A stretch of DNA of 64,000 bases from Anthoceros angustus (GCA_010909165.1 MU008203.1:1-64000), one strand, 5' to 3'; counted from the stretch's first letter, positions 1-12,439 are shown. A program made the numbers and translations. The notes: generated from the sequence alone by a model not told the origin.

Positions 1-194
1 CCCGGCTTGACTCCTTCGACTCCCAGCTCGAACTTTCCAATGATCCATGTTCGGCCATTGGGCAAGCACAATTTCGGTGGTGACCTTGGCCATCCTCTCA
101 CGGTCTTCACGGTCTCGCGCCACAACGCCACCTCGCTGCGAATTTCACGGAGGTCGGTCTCGAGTTCCTACCTCCTCGGCAAGGCCGCATGCGC
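1..194. other. Left edge, unassigned
   Basis: This stretch lies outside the tandem repeat that starts near 195. On the minus strand it reads as a charged, heptad-like peptide (for example ELETDLREIRSEVALWRETV) that could be a coiled coil from a retroelement gag leader, but there is no diagnostic motif and the frame leaves the window. I assign no gene. Confidence 0.3.
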
Positions 195-1853
195 GCGCCT
201 TCCTCCTCTGCGTCGCGCCTCGCGATGCGGGGTTGAGCTCCTTCCCGTCGTTGCGCCTCGCGCCTCCTGCGATCACGGTGCCCGGACCACGGCTCCTCGA
301 CGTCGCGCCCGTCGTCGCGCTCCGCGCTCGCTCCGTCCGGCCCGCGTTGCGCTCCGTTGTTTGAGCAGGATTACATCATTTCCTAGGGTTAAGTTTCCCG
401 GGTTCCCCTACTCTGTTAGACCTCGCTTCCACATCCCAATCCACAACCTCACACTCATTCGGCTACCGTCGGTCGACCCCAACTTATAGACTCTAATTAT
501 TCCAAACCCCCTATCTCACATATATAGACTTTTTTGGGAACATTCCGAGTCCATGGGCCAAGGAACACCAAATTCCGGACCATTTATTTTCTAACCTAGG
601 CAATAAAACAAAAAGAACTCCATAGGCCAAGGACATTTTTACTATGAATATCCCCAACTCTATCAATCGACTTATTTTCACACCACTTTGAAAAAAACAA
701 AAATTCACTTGGGCACATTTTAGCAGGGGTTTCGAGACTAGATCGTTTACATCGGTCGGCAAACACGGTATCATTGGAGCTTGTAGTGTGAAGCTAGCAA
801 TGCAACAAGCGCGAAAGCAAGCCACCAATCTTGGGATGTCATAGCGGAGGAACCCAATTCGGAGTTGGGAAATGTGTTACAATCGGCTATTCGAGGATCT
901 CGCGGACAGCGTTGGCGCACTAATCTATGGCGACCGCCGATGGGGAGGCGGCGGGAGTCGTCTCGCGGCCGCCGGCGGCGTCGGTGCAACAAACATTGCA
1001 AGCGGAAGAAGGCGCGTGGGCAGCGAGCGATCGCCGGTAGAGCGGGGAATGAGCGGCGATCGACTACGCGATCCTTAAGACCACGGCGTGGTTGATGAGT
1101 GGATGAGAGGTGCGAAAGCGACCCGGTGCCGTCGGACTTACTAACCACCCTACGAATGTTGCTTACCGCAACCCCGTAGCGTGCCTTCGCAACATCGGGA
1201 AGTTACGAGTTCGCTAAGATAACATTAGTTCGAAACAACTGCTGTGGTCTCCCTCGCATATGCGTAGATAGGAAAGGCGACACACACACGATTGTTTTTG
1301 ATGCAGCCGCCATCTTCTTACCGTACATTCTACACATGTACACACAAGGCATGTAAGAGACAACTCGTAAGCCATCTTACGTATAACAAGTAAGGCGTCT
1401 TCTTGCTCACGTGGTAAGGCATCTGCACCCAATGTAATGCATGTTACTACCCTAGCGGCGAAGTGAGGTAAGCTTGCGGGCGCAAACCACTCGACAAATC
1501 CCGCGGCGTGCCCACACCTGGGAGGGACCACCCCAACGAGAGCCCCTAGGGCGTGGCATTGTCGTGGTTGGAGGTGCGCGGGTGCTCTGACGTAAGGTGC
1601 CTTGCGCAAGGCATGTTACTGCGGTGAGGTGCCTTACGAGGCGGCGTTGCGTGTAGTGTTGGCAGCACGGCGTTGCGTGTAGGGTTGGCATTGGGTTCGA
1701 TGCGTGGGTTCTGATGGGAGTTGTAACATGGATTACATCTTTGCGATGGCGTCGTTACATGTCATGTATAACATATATGCGTGGGCACCTTCCGGACTCC
1801 GTTTCCCAGCGGTCCCGACCTCGGATCGCGGCGGAGCACACCACCGTGCTCCC
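195..1853. repeat. 1.66-kb tandem repeat, unit A
   Basis: The first of two direct, head-to-tail copies. The shared sequence begins with gcgccttcctcctctgcg at 195 and again at 1854. The first about 160 bp are very GC-rich and are followed by an AT-rich middle (about 370-870). The last 500 bp are full of short words related to gtaaggc, cttacg and catgttac. Long frames in it are antisense or frame shadows and show no domain. Differences from unit B are mostly small indels. It could be a fragment of an LTR element or a non-autonomous repeat; I could not find matching termini or a primer-binding site. Confidence 0.8.
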
Positions 1854-3528
1854 GCGCCTTCCTCCTCTGCGTCGCGCCTCGCGATGTCGGCGGCGGGGTT
1901 GAGCTCCTTCCCGTCGTTGCGCCTCGCGCCTCCTGCGATCACGGTGCCCGGACCACGGCTCCTCGACCGGCGCTTGGCCGTCGTCGCGCTCCGCGCTCGC
2001 TCCGTCCGGCCGCCGTTGCGCTCCGTTGTTTGAGCAGGATTACATCATTTCCTAGGGTTAAGTTTCCCGGGTTCCCCTACTCTGTTGACCTCTCGCTTCC
2101 CACATCCCAATCCACAACCTCACACTCATTCATTCTGGTGTCGACCCCAACTTATAGACTCTAATTATTCCAAACCCCCTATCTCACATATATAGACTTT
2201 TTAGGGAACATTCAGTCCATGGGCCAAGGAACACCAAATTCCGGACCATTTATTTTTAACCTAGGCAATAAAACAAAAAGAACTCCATAGGCCAAGGACA
2301 TTTTTACTATGAATATCCCCAACTACCGTCAATCGACTTATTTTCACACCACTTTCATTAAAAACAAAAATTCACTTGAATTTTAGCAGGGGTTTCGAGA
2401 CTAGATCGTTTACATCGGTCGGCAAACACGGTATCATTGGAGAAACTTTGTAGTTAGACGCAAACTAAATGCAAAGCAAGCCACCAATCTTGGGATGTCA
2501 TAGCGGAACCCAATTGAGTTGGGAAATGTGTTACAATCGGCTATTCAGGATCTCGCGGACAACTGTTGGCGCACTAATCTATGGCGACTGCCGATGGGGA
2601 GGCGGCGGGAGTCGTCTACGAAACCGACCATCGGCGGCGTCGGTGCAACAAACATTGCAAGCGGAAGAAGGCGCGTGGGCAGCGAGCGATCGCCCGGCAA
2701 GCAGCGAGGAGACGGAGGCGGCGATCGACTACGCGATCCTTAAGACCACGGCGTAGTTGATGAGTGGATGAGAGGTGCGAAAGCGACCCGGTGCCGTCGG
2801 ACTTACTAACCACCCTACGAATGTTGCTTACCGCAACCCCGTAGCGTGCCTTCGCAACATCGGGAAGTTACGAGTTCGCTAAGATAACATTAGTTCGAAA
2901 CAACTGCTGTGGTCTCCCTCGCATATGCGTAGATAGGAAAGGCGACACACACACGATTGTTTTTGATGCAGCCGCCATCTTCTTACCGTACATTCTACAC
3001 ATGTACACAGAAGGCATGTAAGACACAACTACGTAAGCCATCTTACGTATAACACCGTAAGGCGTCTTCTTGCTCACGTAGTAAGGCACGTTACTGCACC
3101 CAATGTAATGCATGTTACTACCCTAGCGACGAAGTGAGGTAAGCTTGCGGGCGCAAACCACTCGACAAATCCCGCGGCGTGCCCACACCTGGGAGGGACC
3201 ACCCCAACGAGAGCCCCTAGGGCGTGGCATTGTCGTGGTTGGAGGTGCGCGGTGCTCTGACGTAAGGTGCCTTGCGCAAGGCATGTTACTGCGGTGAGGT
3301 GCCTTACGAGGCGGCGTTGCGTGTAGTGTTGGCAGCACGGCGTTGCGTGTAGGGTTGGCATTGGGTTCGATGCGTGGGTTCTGATGGGAGTTGTAACATG
3401 GATTACATCTTTGCGATGGCGTCGTTACATGTCATGTATAACATATATGCGTGGGCACCTTACCGGAGCTCCGTTTCCCAACGGTCCCGACCTCGGATCG
3501 CGAAGCGGAGCACACCACCGTGCTCCCC
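1854..3528. repeat. 1.66-kb tandem repeat, unit B
   Basis: Second copy of the repeat, beginning directly at the end of unit A. Homology ends near 3528, where ccgtgctcccc is followed by new sequence instead of the unit start, so the array has two full copies. Compared with unit A it carries small insertions and deletions (for example around 2440-2480 and 2620-2640) and few substitutions. No credible coding region is present. Confidence 0.8.
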
Positions 3529-3639
3529 GCGCGCCCTTCTACCTGCGTGAGGGGTCCCTGCTCGCAACCGACTGGTCGGGTACGAAGGGTCCCTCGGGTG
3601 GCCCCACTCCTGGTGTTATATAGAGTATCGGTATGGGAC

Positions 3640-3872
3640 CATAGCGACGAAGTGAGGAAGTGAGTGGCTTGCCCGGACGCAAACCACTCGACAAATCCCC
3701 ACAGCGTGCCCACACCACGGGGGGACCACCCCCAACCGCGGGGGAGCCCCCTAGGACGTGGCATTGTCATGGTTGGAGGTGCGCGGGTGCCCACTACGAC
3801 GTAAGGTGCCTTATGCGCAAGGCATGTTACTGCGACAGTGTTACAGACGACGTTGCGTGTAGTGTTGGCAAC
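3640..3872. repeat. Diverged third piece of the 1.66-kb repeat
   Basis: This block matches 1451-1660 and the corresponding part of unit B (gcgaagtgagg, caaaccactcgacaaatccc, gtggcattgt, gttgcgtgtagtgttggca) but with many substitutions. It is therefore an older copy than units A and B. The intervening 3529-3639 is unrelated GC-rich sequence with a TATA-like tgttatatagag near 3613. Confidence 0.65.
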
Positions 3873-4170
3873 TGAACCGGGGTAGGTACTAATGAGTCCT
3901 AAATGGCAGTTGGAGCAGTCCACCTTACTACAAAGCTGGCAACACATACGCAGAAACTGGATGCAGGCAGAAATGGCGTTGGGTGTGCATTCTATGCACC
4001 TCACCGCGCGGTGCTTTTCATCGCCACCGCCCAATGCGAGGCGTTTGCCGAGTGGTTCACCTGGGCCATCTGTGCTCGCCTTCGCCTCGTCGCCTCTCCT
4101 CAGGAATGCCTCGTGGACTTGCTGTCCTTCCATCAACCGCACAATGCCGGGAAAACAAACACTTATCAGG

Positions 4171-4767
4171 ATGGGTTTGAGGGCAGTGGAGTCCTTCGAT
4201 GGGTCCTTTCAGCTGAAGCCCGAGGTTTGTGCCTCCCACTCGCTTTTTCCTATCTGCATCCGTGGTCTTGCAGAGAGTAAGGCTTGGTGCTGGTGTTGGT
4301 GCAGTGCGAGCTGCAGCTGAAGACGATGCTGGGCTCCGAGGCATTCTGCCAGCAGGTGTCTGAGCAGCCGGGAGTGGTGCAGGGATACACGTATGAGTTC
4401 ACAGGGGAGCTGTTTCAGCCTGTGCCATGGAGTTTGCAAACCAAGCACGGCATGCCGCAGGTAATCAATCCCTTTCGATGGCTGCTCCTTGCAAAAACAG
4501 TGAGCTACAAGTCACAGTCTCTTATATGCTTGCAACTGCTGTACTCAGGAGTTCGAGAAATACTTCCACGACAAAGACAATTTTGCCATCGTAAATGTTC
4601 CTCCAAATTTCATGTTCAAAGCCAAGGTAGTACGACCTGAGAAATCTCTAGTGTTAGGGAAAATTCACCTGAAAAGCTACTCACCTTTGCCGATTGCTTT
4701 GCAGATATTTCACCCATCAAGGCTATGTGCCGTGTTCAGAAAAGTTGGAAAAATCGAAAGAGAGTAA
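4171..4767 (+). CDS. Unrecognised small multi-exon gene
   Basis: Four exons can be joined in frame: 4171-4222 (approximate end), about 4291-4460, 4549-4626 and 4705-4767. The last two introns are clean, with donors gtaatc and gtagta and acceptors ctcag and tgcag, and phase is kept. The predicted protein is roughly 115 aa and includes the stretches YTYEFTGELFQPVPWSLQ and EFEKYFHDKDNFAIVNVPPN before ending KIERE. I do not recognise the family; no membrane segment or known motif is visible. The start is uncertain, since upstream frames from 3892 also stay open, and the first splice junction is inferred. The gene converges tail-to-tail with FANCI, whose stop lies 138 bp away. It could also be an extra exon set of an upstream gene. 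Confidence 0.4.
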
Positions 4768-4905
4768 GACAGACATGGGCTGCAGTTGACGGCTTCACTA
4801 AACCGGGTGAGATTCACTCACATGGTTTGCGGACATCGTATGAGATGTGGCACAACCGGGTGCATCAGCTAACACCAAAATGGTGTCTTGTAGCAGCAGC
4901 AAAGA

Positions 4906-7900
4906 TCAACTAGAGCTGCGATGTTTCTTGGAGGACTTTCTGATGGCACTTTCGTCATCGCTAACTCCCTCCGCTGCACCCCTGGGCCTTCTACTACTTT
5001 GTCCTACAGAGCGAGGACTTGGCCTATTCAGGCTGTGTCTGTTGGGAGTAGTTACATTAGCCACAACTTCATCAGGGTGCACATCTTCCAATTCTTCGCC
5101 CAGCATTTCTTCCTCTTGTCCCCCTTCAGCAATCTCTTCCAGCTCCTCCTCCTGCTCTGACTCCCCTCCGGCCTCTCCGGCTCCCAGTTCTTCACTGTCT
5201 TCATTATCCTGATCTCCGTCGGGATCTTCTTGAGCTTCCTGAGGTCCAGGATTGTATTGCTGCTTGGCTTGTTTGGTGAGATCAAGAATCTTGAAGTCCC
5301 TAGCCGTGCTCCTCTTCGCATGTCTCATAAGGTTGACTTTCGTCAGCTTACTAAGCTGTATCAGGTACTTCTCGTACTCTTCGATACAGAAGATAAGATT
5401 GGGAATTGTCCTTGCTTCCCTTTTGATCTGGTTTACAAAACCCTTGCGTTGTATATTTTCGTGTGGGTCCTGGCATCCAGTGCAGCATTACGGTTATTGA
5501 CTGACCAGCACATACCTGTCCTACCAGCTCTTGCTTCCTGAATAAAATCTGCACAAACGACAGGGTTTCGAAGTAGTTTACCTTTTGCATAGCAGCCACG
5601 AAAGCGTAGAGGGGAACCGTAAGCTTCTTGCAGGTAACTTCAGCCAAGCCCTGGAATTTGAGAGTGGGTGTTGGCTGGAGGTATCCTTTAGGGGCAATGC
5701 AAAGGCGAGTTGCTGCTACAAGACATTTGTATAACTTGATTGCCGTTTTCAAAAGGGTTTCCGCAAGTGCACCTACAAAGACACCATAACTGTTAGTAAG
5801 CCTCAACGAAGTCCTGAGTTTAACATGAAGCAGCAGGCAAACGAACCTGGTAGAGTCATTCCTGTGAAGATGGAGACCAAAGACACGACCGCTTCCACTC
5901 TCGTATGTAACGTTTCCTCTTGCTTCCCCCGAGCAAGATCAGGCCCAGACATCGTCCCTTCTGCTTTTGCATCAGCCTGTTGTCTTAATGTTGACACAAG
6001 CCAGTCGACATCAAGCAGGCTTGTCTCAGCATAGTGCAGTAGGAAACCAGAAAGGGCAGTACGTGTTGACACATTTAAGATGGGGTAGTTGGAAGATGAG
6101 TTGATGGCATCTGCAAGCTCAGTTCCCATAACATACTGGAGCTCCCCAGCCAGAGCTTGCGCAACAGCAAGGTCGTTTGGTGGAGGGCCAAGGCAGGTAG
6201 CCATTGTAGCAAGGGCAGTAGCTGCTACTGGGCTAGTAACGTTGTGCTCTTTACACAGAAGCTCTGCCCAAGCACTGTGCGTCTCCATTTGACATGCAGA
6301 CAGTCTTCTTGTAAGCAATAAAATGACACCAGCCAGGATCTGCACAGCCCAGAGGAGCATTTTCAAGGCATCAGTGTGCACGAAATCTTGCATTGATTTG
6401 AATTATGGGATACCTTGCAAATTTGGAAAAGAAATCTACTGTGATAGCAGTATTTTGCACGGGAAACCACCAACCGTGTCCGACCTGGATCTCCTCCCAC
6501 TGGGAATGGCTCAAAAACTCGATCATGAGCGGTTTAGCGTGCTGGTTGATCCAATCATGGATGAGCCTCCGTTGCTCACTTTTAGCGGCTTCCGCTTCAG
6601 TCTCTTCTTCATTGACAAGTTCAGCATCCGCACGGAGTTCCCTGAATACTTCTGTAAGACAGTTTTGCTGGTCTGCCAACCTTATAAGCTCATCCAAGCA
6701 CTTCACAGCGGTTGAAACAAGGCTCCAACTTGTTCCAGACATCACCTTCTTGCCTTTCCCTGTTCTCGGCTTTTCCTGTGGAATATCCTGTGACATAGCA
6801 TTCACTCCGCAAGTTCTCAATGCCAGCAGCAACTGAGAAAGAGGCCTTGCAAGTATCTTCCAGTTGCTATCTGTCAGGTCGTGAAGCTTGCTCAGAAACT
6901 CAGATTGCTCAGTGCTATCTGTGGACACTGCCTTCAAGTGAGTCCAACAGCTCCTAAGTGCAAAGGAAGCAAGTCTGCAGTAGAAGGCAGGGAGTTGCTG
7001 TGCGGCCTCTGAGACCTCGGGTGCAGGTTGGGAACCATTTTGCTGCTTCACAGATTTCATAATTTTTTCAGCAACCACTAGCAGCAGGTGAGCAATACAA
7101 GGATTTCCAAGGAGAGGCTTGCGCTTCTCTATGGAAGCTCGGGGTACCAGGAACTGCCCCGACTTGCTAGACGCGGGCTTTGCTCGTTCCTTCACAACTT
7201 TTAGTCCACCTTTCCCAAAACCTTTTGCCGATTTCTGGGTCAAAACCTGTTCCAAGGAGTCATGCATCGTCAAGTATGCTTTCAGTTCTTTCTCTGCTTC
7301 GGTCCCCTGACGGCTTAGGTCTGCCACAGCTGCATTCATGAGAACCTCCAAAATACCAAGGAGCATGCGAGCCTGTTCCAAGTTGCTCTCTCCTTCAAGG
7401 GTCTCAGCAGCAAAGTTTTGAGTGTTGTCAAGTTTAAAATCTGAGACCCAACATAGAAAAGAGTAGCTTTCAGAGACAGATCGACCACTTCACTGGGCTT
7501 TTCCCGTGATTCCGTCTAGTTTTCAAGCCACGACTCACCTCCCAGGGACCTGCTTTGCATGCTCTGGCGTAGATTCCTAAAAGCAGCAGCTAAAGCTTCA
7601 CAAGAGGAGCCTTTGCCAATCTGTGAAATATGAACAGAATGTGAAATGAAAATTGGAAAATCCTCATGAGCCTGGAGACGTTTCTTTGGGAAATCCTCAT
7701 GTAGCAATTCATGTTTGTACCTCTTGTTCTGGAGTCAAGGTGAACCCAAAGTCATATGCTGATTCTTGCCCTTGTCCTCCAAGCAGTAACTGCAGTTGGT
7801 ATATGCATGATACTAAGTGGTGGACTGGCTCCTCAAATGCACACTCCCATCCTGAATCTTCACGCAAGAGCTCAGCTTCAATGTTCCAGAGCTGCTCTGA

Positions 7901-10900
7901 AGGGTACATCACGGCCAAGGTTCATCAGGATCTCCTCCCACTGGGAATGGCTCAAAAACTCGATCATGAGCGGTTTAGCGTGCTGGTTGATCCAATCATG
8001 GATGAGCCTCCGTTGCTCACTTTTAGCGGCTTCCGCTTCAGTCTCTTCTTCATTGACAAGTTCAGCATCCGCACGGAGTTCCTGAATACTTCTGTAAGAC
8101 AGTTTTGCTGGTCTGCCAACCTTATAAGCTCATCCAAGCACTTCACAGCGGTTGAAACAAGGCTCCAACTTGTTCCAGACATCACCTTCTTGCCTTTCCC
8201 TGTTCTCGGCTTTTCCTGTGGAATATCCTGTGACATAGCATTCACTCCGCAGTTCTCAATGCCAGCAGCAACTGAGAAAGAGGCCAAGTATCTTCCAGTT
8301 GCTATCTGTCAGGTCGTGAAGCTTGCTCAGAAACTCAGATTGCTCAGTGCTATCTGTGGACACTGCCTTCAAGTGAGTCCAACAGCTCCTAAGTGCAAGG
8401 AAGCAAGTCTGCAGTAGAAGGCAGGAGTTGCTGTGCGGCCTCTGAGACCTCAGGTGCAGGTTGGGAACCATTTTGCTGCTTCACAGATTTCATAATTTTT
8501 TCAGCAACCACTAGCAGCAGGTGAGCAATACAAGGATTTCCAAGGAGAGGCTTGCGCTTCTCTATGGAAGCTCGGGGTACCAGGAACTGCCCCGACTTGC
8601 TAGACGCGGGCTTTGCTCGTTCCTTCACAACTTTTAGTCCACCTTTCCCAAAACCTTTTGCCGATTTCTGGGTCAAAACCTGTTCCAAGGAGTCATGCAT
8701 CGTCAAGTATGCTTTCAGTTCTTTCTCTGCTTCGGTCCCCTGACGGCTTAGGTCTGCCACAGCTGCATTCATGAGAACCTCCAAAATACCAAGGAGCATG
8801 CGAGCCTGTTCCAAGTTGCTCTCTCCTTCAAGGGTCTCAGCAGCAAAGTTTTGAGTGTTGTCAAGTTTAAAATCTGAGACCCAACATAGAAAAGAGTAGC
8901 TTTCAGAGACAGATCGACCACTTCACTGGGCTTTCCCGTGATTCCGTCTAGTTTTCAAGCCACGACTCACCTCCCAGGGACCTGCTTTGCATGCTCTGGC
9001 GTAGATTCCTAAAAGCAGCAGCTAAAGCTTCACAAGAGGAGCCTTTGCCAATCTGTGAAATATGAACAGAATGTGAAATGAAAATTGGAAAATCCTCATG
9101 AGCCTGGAGACGTTTCTTTGGGAAATCCTCATGTAGCAATTCATGTTTGTACCTCTTGTTCTGGAGTCAAGGTGAACCCAAAGTCATATGCTGATTCTTG
9201 CCCTTGTCCTCCAAGCAGTAACTGCAGTTGGTATATGCATGATACTAAGTGGTGGACTGGCTCCTCCAAATGCACACTCCCATCCTGAATCTTCACGCAA
9301 GAGCTCAGCTTCAATGTTCCAGAGCTGCTCTGAAGGGTACATCACGGCCAAGGTTCATCAGGATCTCCCTCGTGGCAGGAGGGTGAGATGAACAAGGTTT
9401 ACTTGGACTGACTTTACCTCGCTGTATTCATACAGGCGACGGAAATGGGACCAAACAAGATCAAAAATCGCTTCTGATGAACGAGGATCAACAAGCAACA
9501 GCCTTGGGAGCCCCTTGTACATCGTTTCCCTCACTATGGCCTGCAAGGAATTGAATAGCCGACAGTGGGGTCATGGCTGGACCATGCACAACTGTCACCT
9601 TAACTGGAAGTAGCGACTCCCCATACCTGCTGTGAAAGGCAACGTCGCAGCAATCCAAGGAGGTCATGTAGCAGGCTGAAACCCCTTCCACTATTGCTCT
9701 TCTTCTCTCTCTGACTGAAACTCTGACTGCAGCTAGCTTCACTGGCAGAATGTGGCACGGAATCTGAATCCTGCAGCTTGTCTGCAATCATAAGGTCGAC
9801 GATACCTTGCACTGCAGTCATTCTGGCACCGGCATCTCGACTAAACATTGCCTTTCTTAGCACCAAAACTGTGTAGTCCTGAAGGAGGAGCACCAAGACA
9901 CCTATCTACGTTCAGTGAACAAGTTCGAACAGCTGAAAGTTCTGAACTTTGGCAACAGCATGAACTGAGACAAGACTGATGACTCAGAGAGAAAGTACCT
10001 GGAGATCCTGGCTCAGTTGAAATAGTGGACAAAAAGCACGGATGAGAGTTGATGCAGCCGCCGAATGAAGGAATGTAAAATAATCTAAGCACTCCTTCAA
10101 GCGGGATGAATGCTCCAGCATCAGCTGAGGATACTTTTGTACAAGTTGAGCAAGCATGCTGCACAGTCAGTACGCCACAGTGGCCAGCAGCATTATGCGC
10201 AATGCAGTAGAGAAATAGGGCTGGGAAATGAAATGGCAGGACATGACGAAGACTGACACAAAAGCAAACACTCAATCTGATGTAAGAATCAACGAGAGTG
10301 ATCTCGACCTGCCTGATTATCGGAGAGCTGTTTTGTGGTTTGAGGCCAATAATTCTGCATTTGCTTTGCTCGATAATCTGCACCACATATACATGCTGGG
10401 TGAGGAACCTGGCCACAGATGTGGGTCACGTTGTGCAGTCACTGGGCCATTTCAACGTGATGAGGGCATCACCTCATCACGTGCAATAGCATGTGCTTCA
10501 AATGCCGCAGTCAATACTTGGGCTCCCAATTCCTGGCTGCCTGAAAGTGATATCCTTCCAGTGTCCACGAGAGCAGACCTTGCTGTTGGCCCCGACTCAA
10601 CCAACATGAACCCAATTTGCACTACACTAGGAATGATATGGTCCCATCCAAAACTGTTGCTCTCCACCTGTTAGAAGAGACAATCCGTGATCAGAGTCTG
10701 ATGTGGAGCGTGCCTGGTGGATGCAGATAGAGAGTATCATGGGTTTCAGGATGTACAGTACGCATGAATGACTGGGCCAGAACTTGCGCTCTGCGATTAC
10801 ACCGCAACCCTAGCGCAGCTGATGCCCAAGGAGATTCTCTGCGTCCCAAACAGAGTCGTCGTCAGAAACAGCTCGTCTTGAACAAGGAAAGTGCAAGACA

Positions 10901-12091
10901 AAATAAAACTTGCATTCCACCAGACGACAGGAACCTGCAGTGCTGAGTGTCCTGGTATGCCTTGAGGGCAGCTGCTTTGAGAATATCGTATGCCGGCTGT
11001 TCAAATCGTGGAATGCGAGATATGGATAGCAGCACGGAGACTGTAAATGGTGTCAGAGACTGTCCAGCGCGCAGCAACTGAAGCCACTCCTTCCCCAGAG
11101 TGGGATCCTGCTTCACAGCAAAATTGATGTGCAGCACGACCGTTCCTTCAATCTGACGATTAACAAGGTTCCTCCCGCCAGCCGAGCTTCTTCTCGGCTT
11201 ACTCGCCGTGCTCCACTTGTTGAAGAAGGCCACCAAGCCCTTGAGCACGATGCGCTTGAAGCCCTTGGAGGCGAGCAGAAGGAGCTGGTACACCACAGCC
11301 GGCAGCTCCTGCGGCTCCGCTTCCTTCACATGCTGGAACACCTTCTTCAGCAGCATCTCCATATGCTGCACGTTCACAGGAAGCTCACGGAGTATGGTGA
11401 CAATCCTCATGAGAAACAGTCGGGGCCACGGAATCGTGGCAAGCCGCTCTACCACTTCACTCAAATACACATGCCCGCTGATCCTGCGTTCCTCACCATC
11501 CTCAGCATCCTCCGAACAAACCACCACCGGGTCAGCCGAGGTGACCAAAAGCAGCAGGCACCTTGGCAGCAGCTCCAGAGTTCCCGCGGTGGACATACCG
11601 GCAGTTCTCGTATGCGCCTCCCCCAGGCTCTGCAGGTGCGCCAGAATGGACTCCACAACCTTGGGGATGTGCTGCCGGGGAAGAAGTTCCATCTGCTGCG
11701 ACAGAAACGCAACACAATCCAGCACCTTCTTGTCGACCTCCAGCCTCTCCGAGTGCACCAGGTGCAGCACTCGCAAGGTGACCAGCAGCAGCAAATGCGA
11801 CGCTTTGGAGGTGTCATCCTCCCGTGCCAGCGGGCAAAGCGCGTGGAACAGAGCCCTAGCGTACTCCATCACCGCCTGCCCCGCCTGCGCAAGGCGGCAC
11901 CGCTTGTCGAATGCGCCCAGTATGACATCCTCCTGGTGCGACAGAATCAGCTCGGTGATGCGCTGCCGCGCTGAAGAATTCTGCGTGATGCAAACCGACT
12001 TCGTCTCACCCACAATCTCCTCGTCCACATCCAGCTGCCCTTCCGCCTGCGCCTGCGCATGCGCATGCGCCTCCGCCATAGCCTCCGCCAT
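4906..12091 (-). CDS. FANCI: Fanconi anaemia group I protein (FANCI), interrupted by internal duplication
   Basis: FANCI pairs with FANCD2 in the ID2 clamp that is monoubiquitinated during interstrand-crosslink repair in the nucleus. Exons I can place: 12091-10935, 10876-about 10825, 10667-10473, 10377-10309, 10158-9999, 9878-9627, 9540-9418, 7891-7721, 7620-7539, 7440-6485, 6386-5847, 5772-5516, 5442-4906. Family landmarks in order: [41 protein letters not shown] (ubiquitin-acceptor region), [23 protein letters not shown] and STARDFKI, then an acidic tail. The first in-frame ATG is at 12091. The length of about 1,500 aa is somewhat above the human protein. Oddities: segment 6487-7927 is repeated at 7928-9360; exon 2 runs into TAG without a donor; junctions 10309/10158 and 6485/6386 are each one base out of frame. 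The identity is secure; whether the gene is functional is not. Confidence 0.9.
6487..7927 (-). repeat. FANCI internal duplication, 3' copy (intact frames)
   Basis: This 1,441-bp segment holds FANCI exons 7891-7721, 7620-7539 and nearly all of 7440-6485, with introns. The frames are continuous: the third exon runs 956 bp without interruption and keeps its splice donor at 6484. It is the better-preserved copy. The duplication boundary is the 8-bp word ggatctcc, present at 6487, 7928 and 9361. Confidence 0.9.
7928..9360 (-). repeat. FANCI internal duplication, 5' copy (frameshifted)
   Basis: A near-identical 1,433-bp copy of 6487-7927 with about seven differences: an extra C in the copy of exon 7891-7721 (near 9266) and lost bases in runs near 8083, 8252, 8284, 8396, 8424 and 8932. 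Only one clear substitution was seen (cgg to cag near 8453). The indels break the reading frame several times. At its 3' end the exon copy runs straight into intron sequence of the other copy, because the donor lies outside the duplicated segment. Confidence 0.9.
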
Positions 12092-12439
12092 AGCTCCTGT
12101 CGCCACGTCCTCCGCTCACAGTTCCTCGACAACAAGCCCGACTCCGATTCGCGTTTTCGAACCTCCGAATTTCCCTTTTCCCGCGCAAAGCAACAAAATG
12201 TCGTGAACCTGCAGAGTATCGTTCGCACGCAAGTTGCAACTGCAAGGCCGTGGAGGTGGCTAAAAATCTCGACACAAAGCACAGAATAGAGCATCCTTCC
12301 CGACGCATATGGGTCCCACCACGGAGTCCATACGCATGTAACAGTCACCGTTGGCCGCCACCATGGCGGATTCCAGAGACACAAACCCCTGCGACCTGCA
12401 TGTCTCGGTCATGTCTCGGTATCAGGATACGCATACCGT

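Noticed and set aside
4847-5212. Serine-rich plus-strand frame with a run of SSS/PPS
   Set aside because: It is the complement of the acidic E/D-rich tail of FANCI (minus strand).
9838-9866. Apparent loss of the FANCI monoubiquitination lysine (ARMTAV against animal ARKSAV)
   Set aside because: Counting back from the SQ cluster places the acceptor lysine in the preceding RKAMF motif, which is intact here.
12089-12106. Upstream GTG start for FANCI at 12106
   Set aside because: A nuclear plant gene should start with ATG; the first in-frame ATG is at 12091, in the MAEAMAEA stretch.
11129-12206. Long plus-strand open frames (281 and 332 aa) opposite FANCI exon 1
   Set aside because: They are antisense shadows of a GC-rich coding exon. 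The minus strand carries the family motifs and the plus frames have none.
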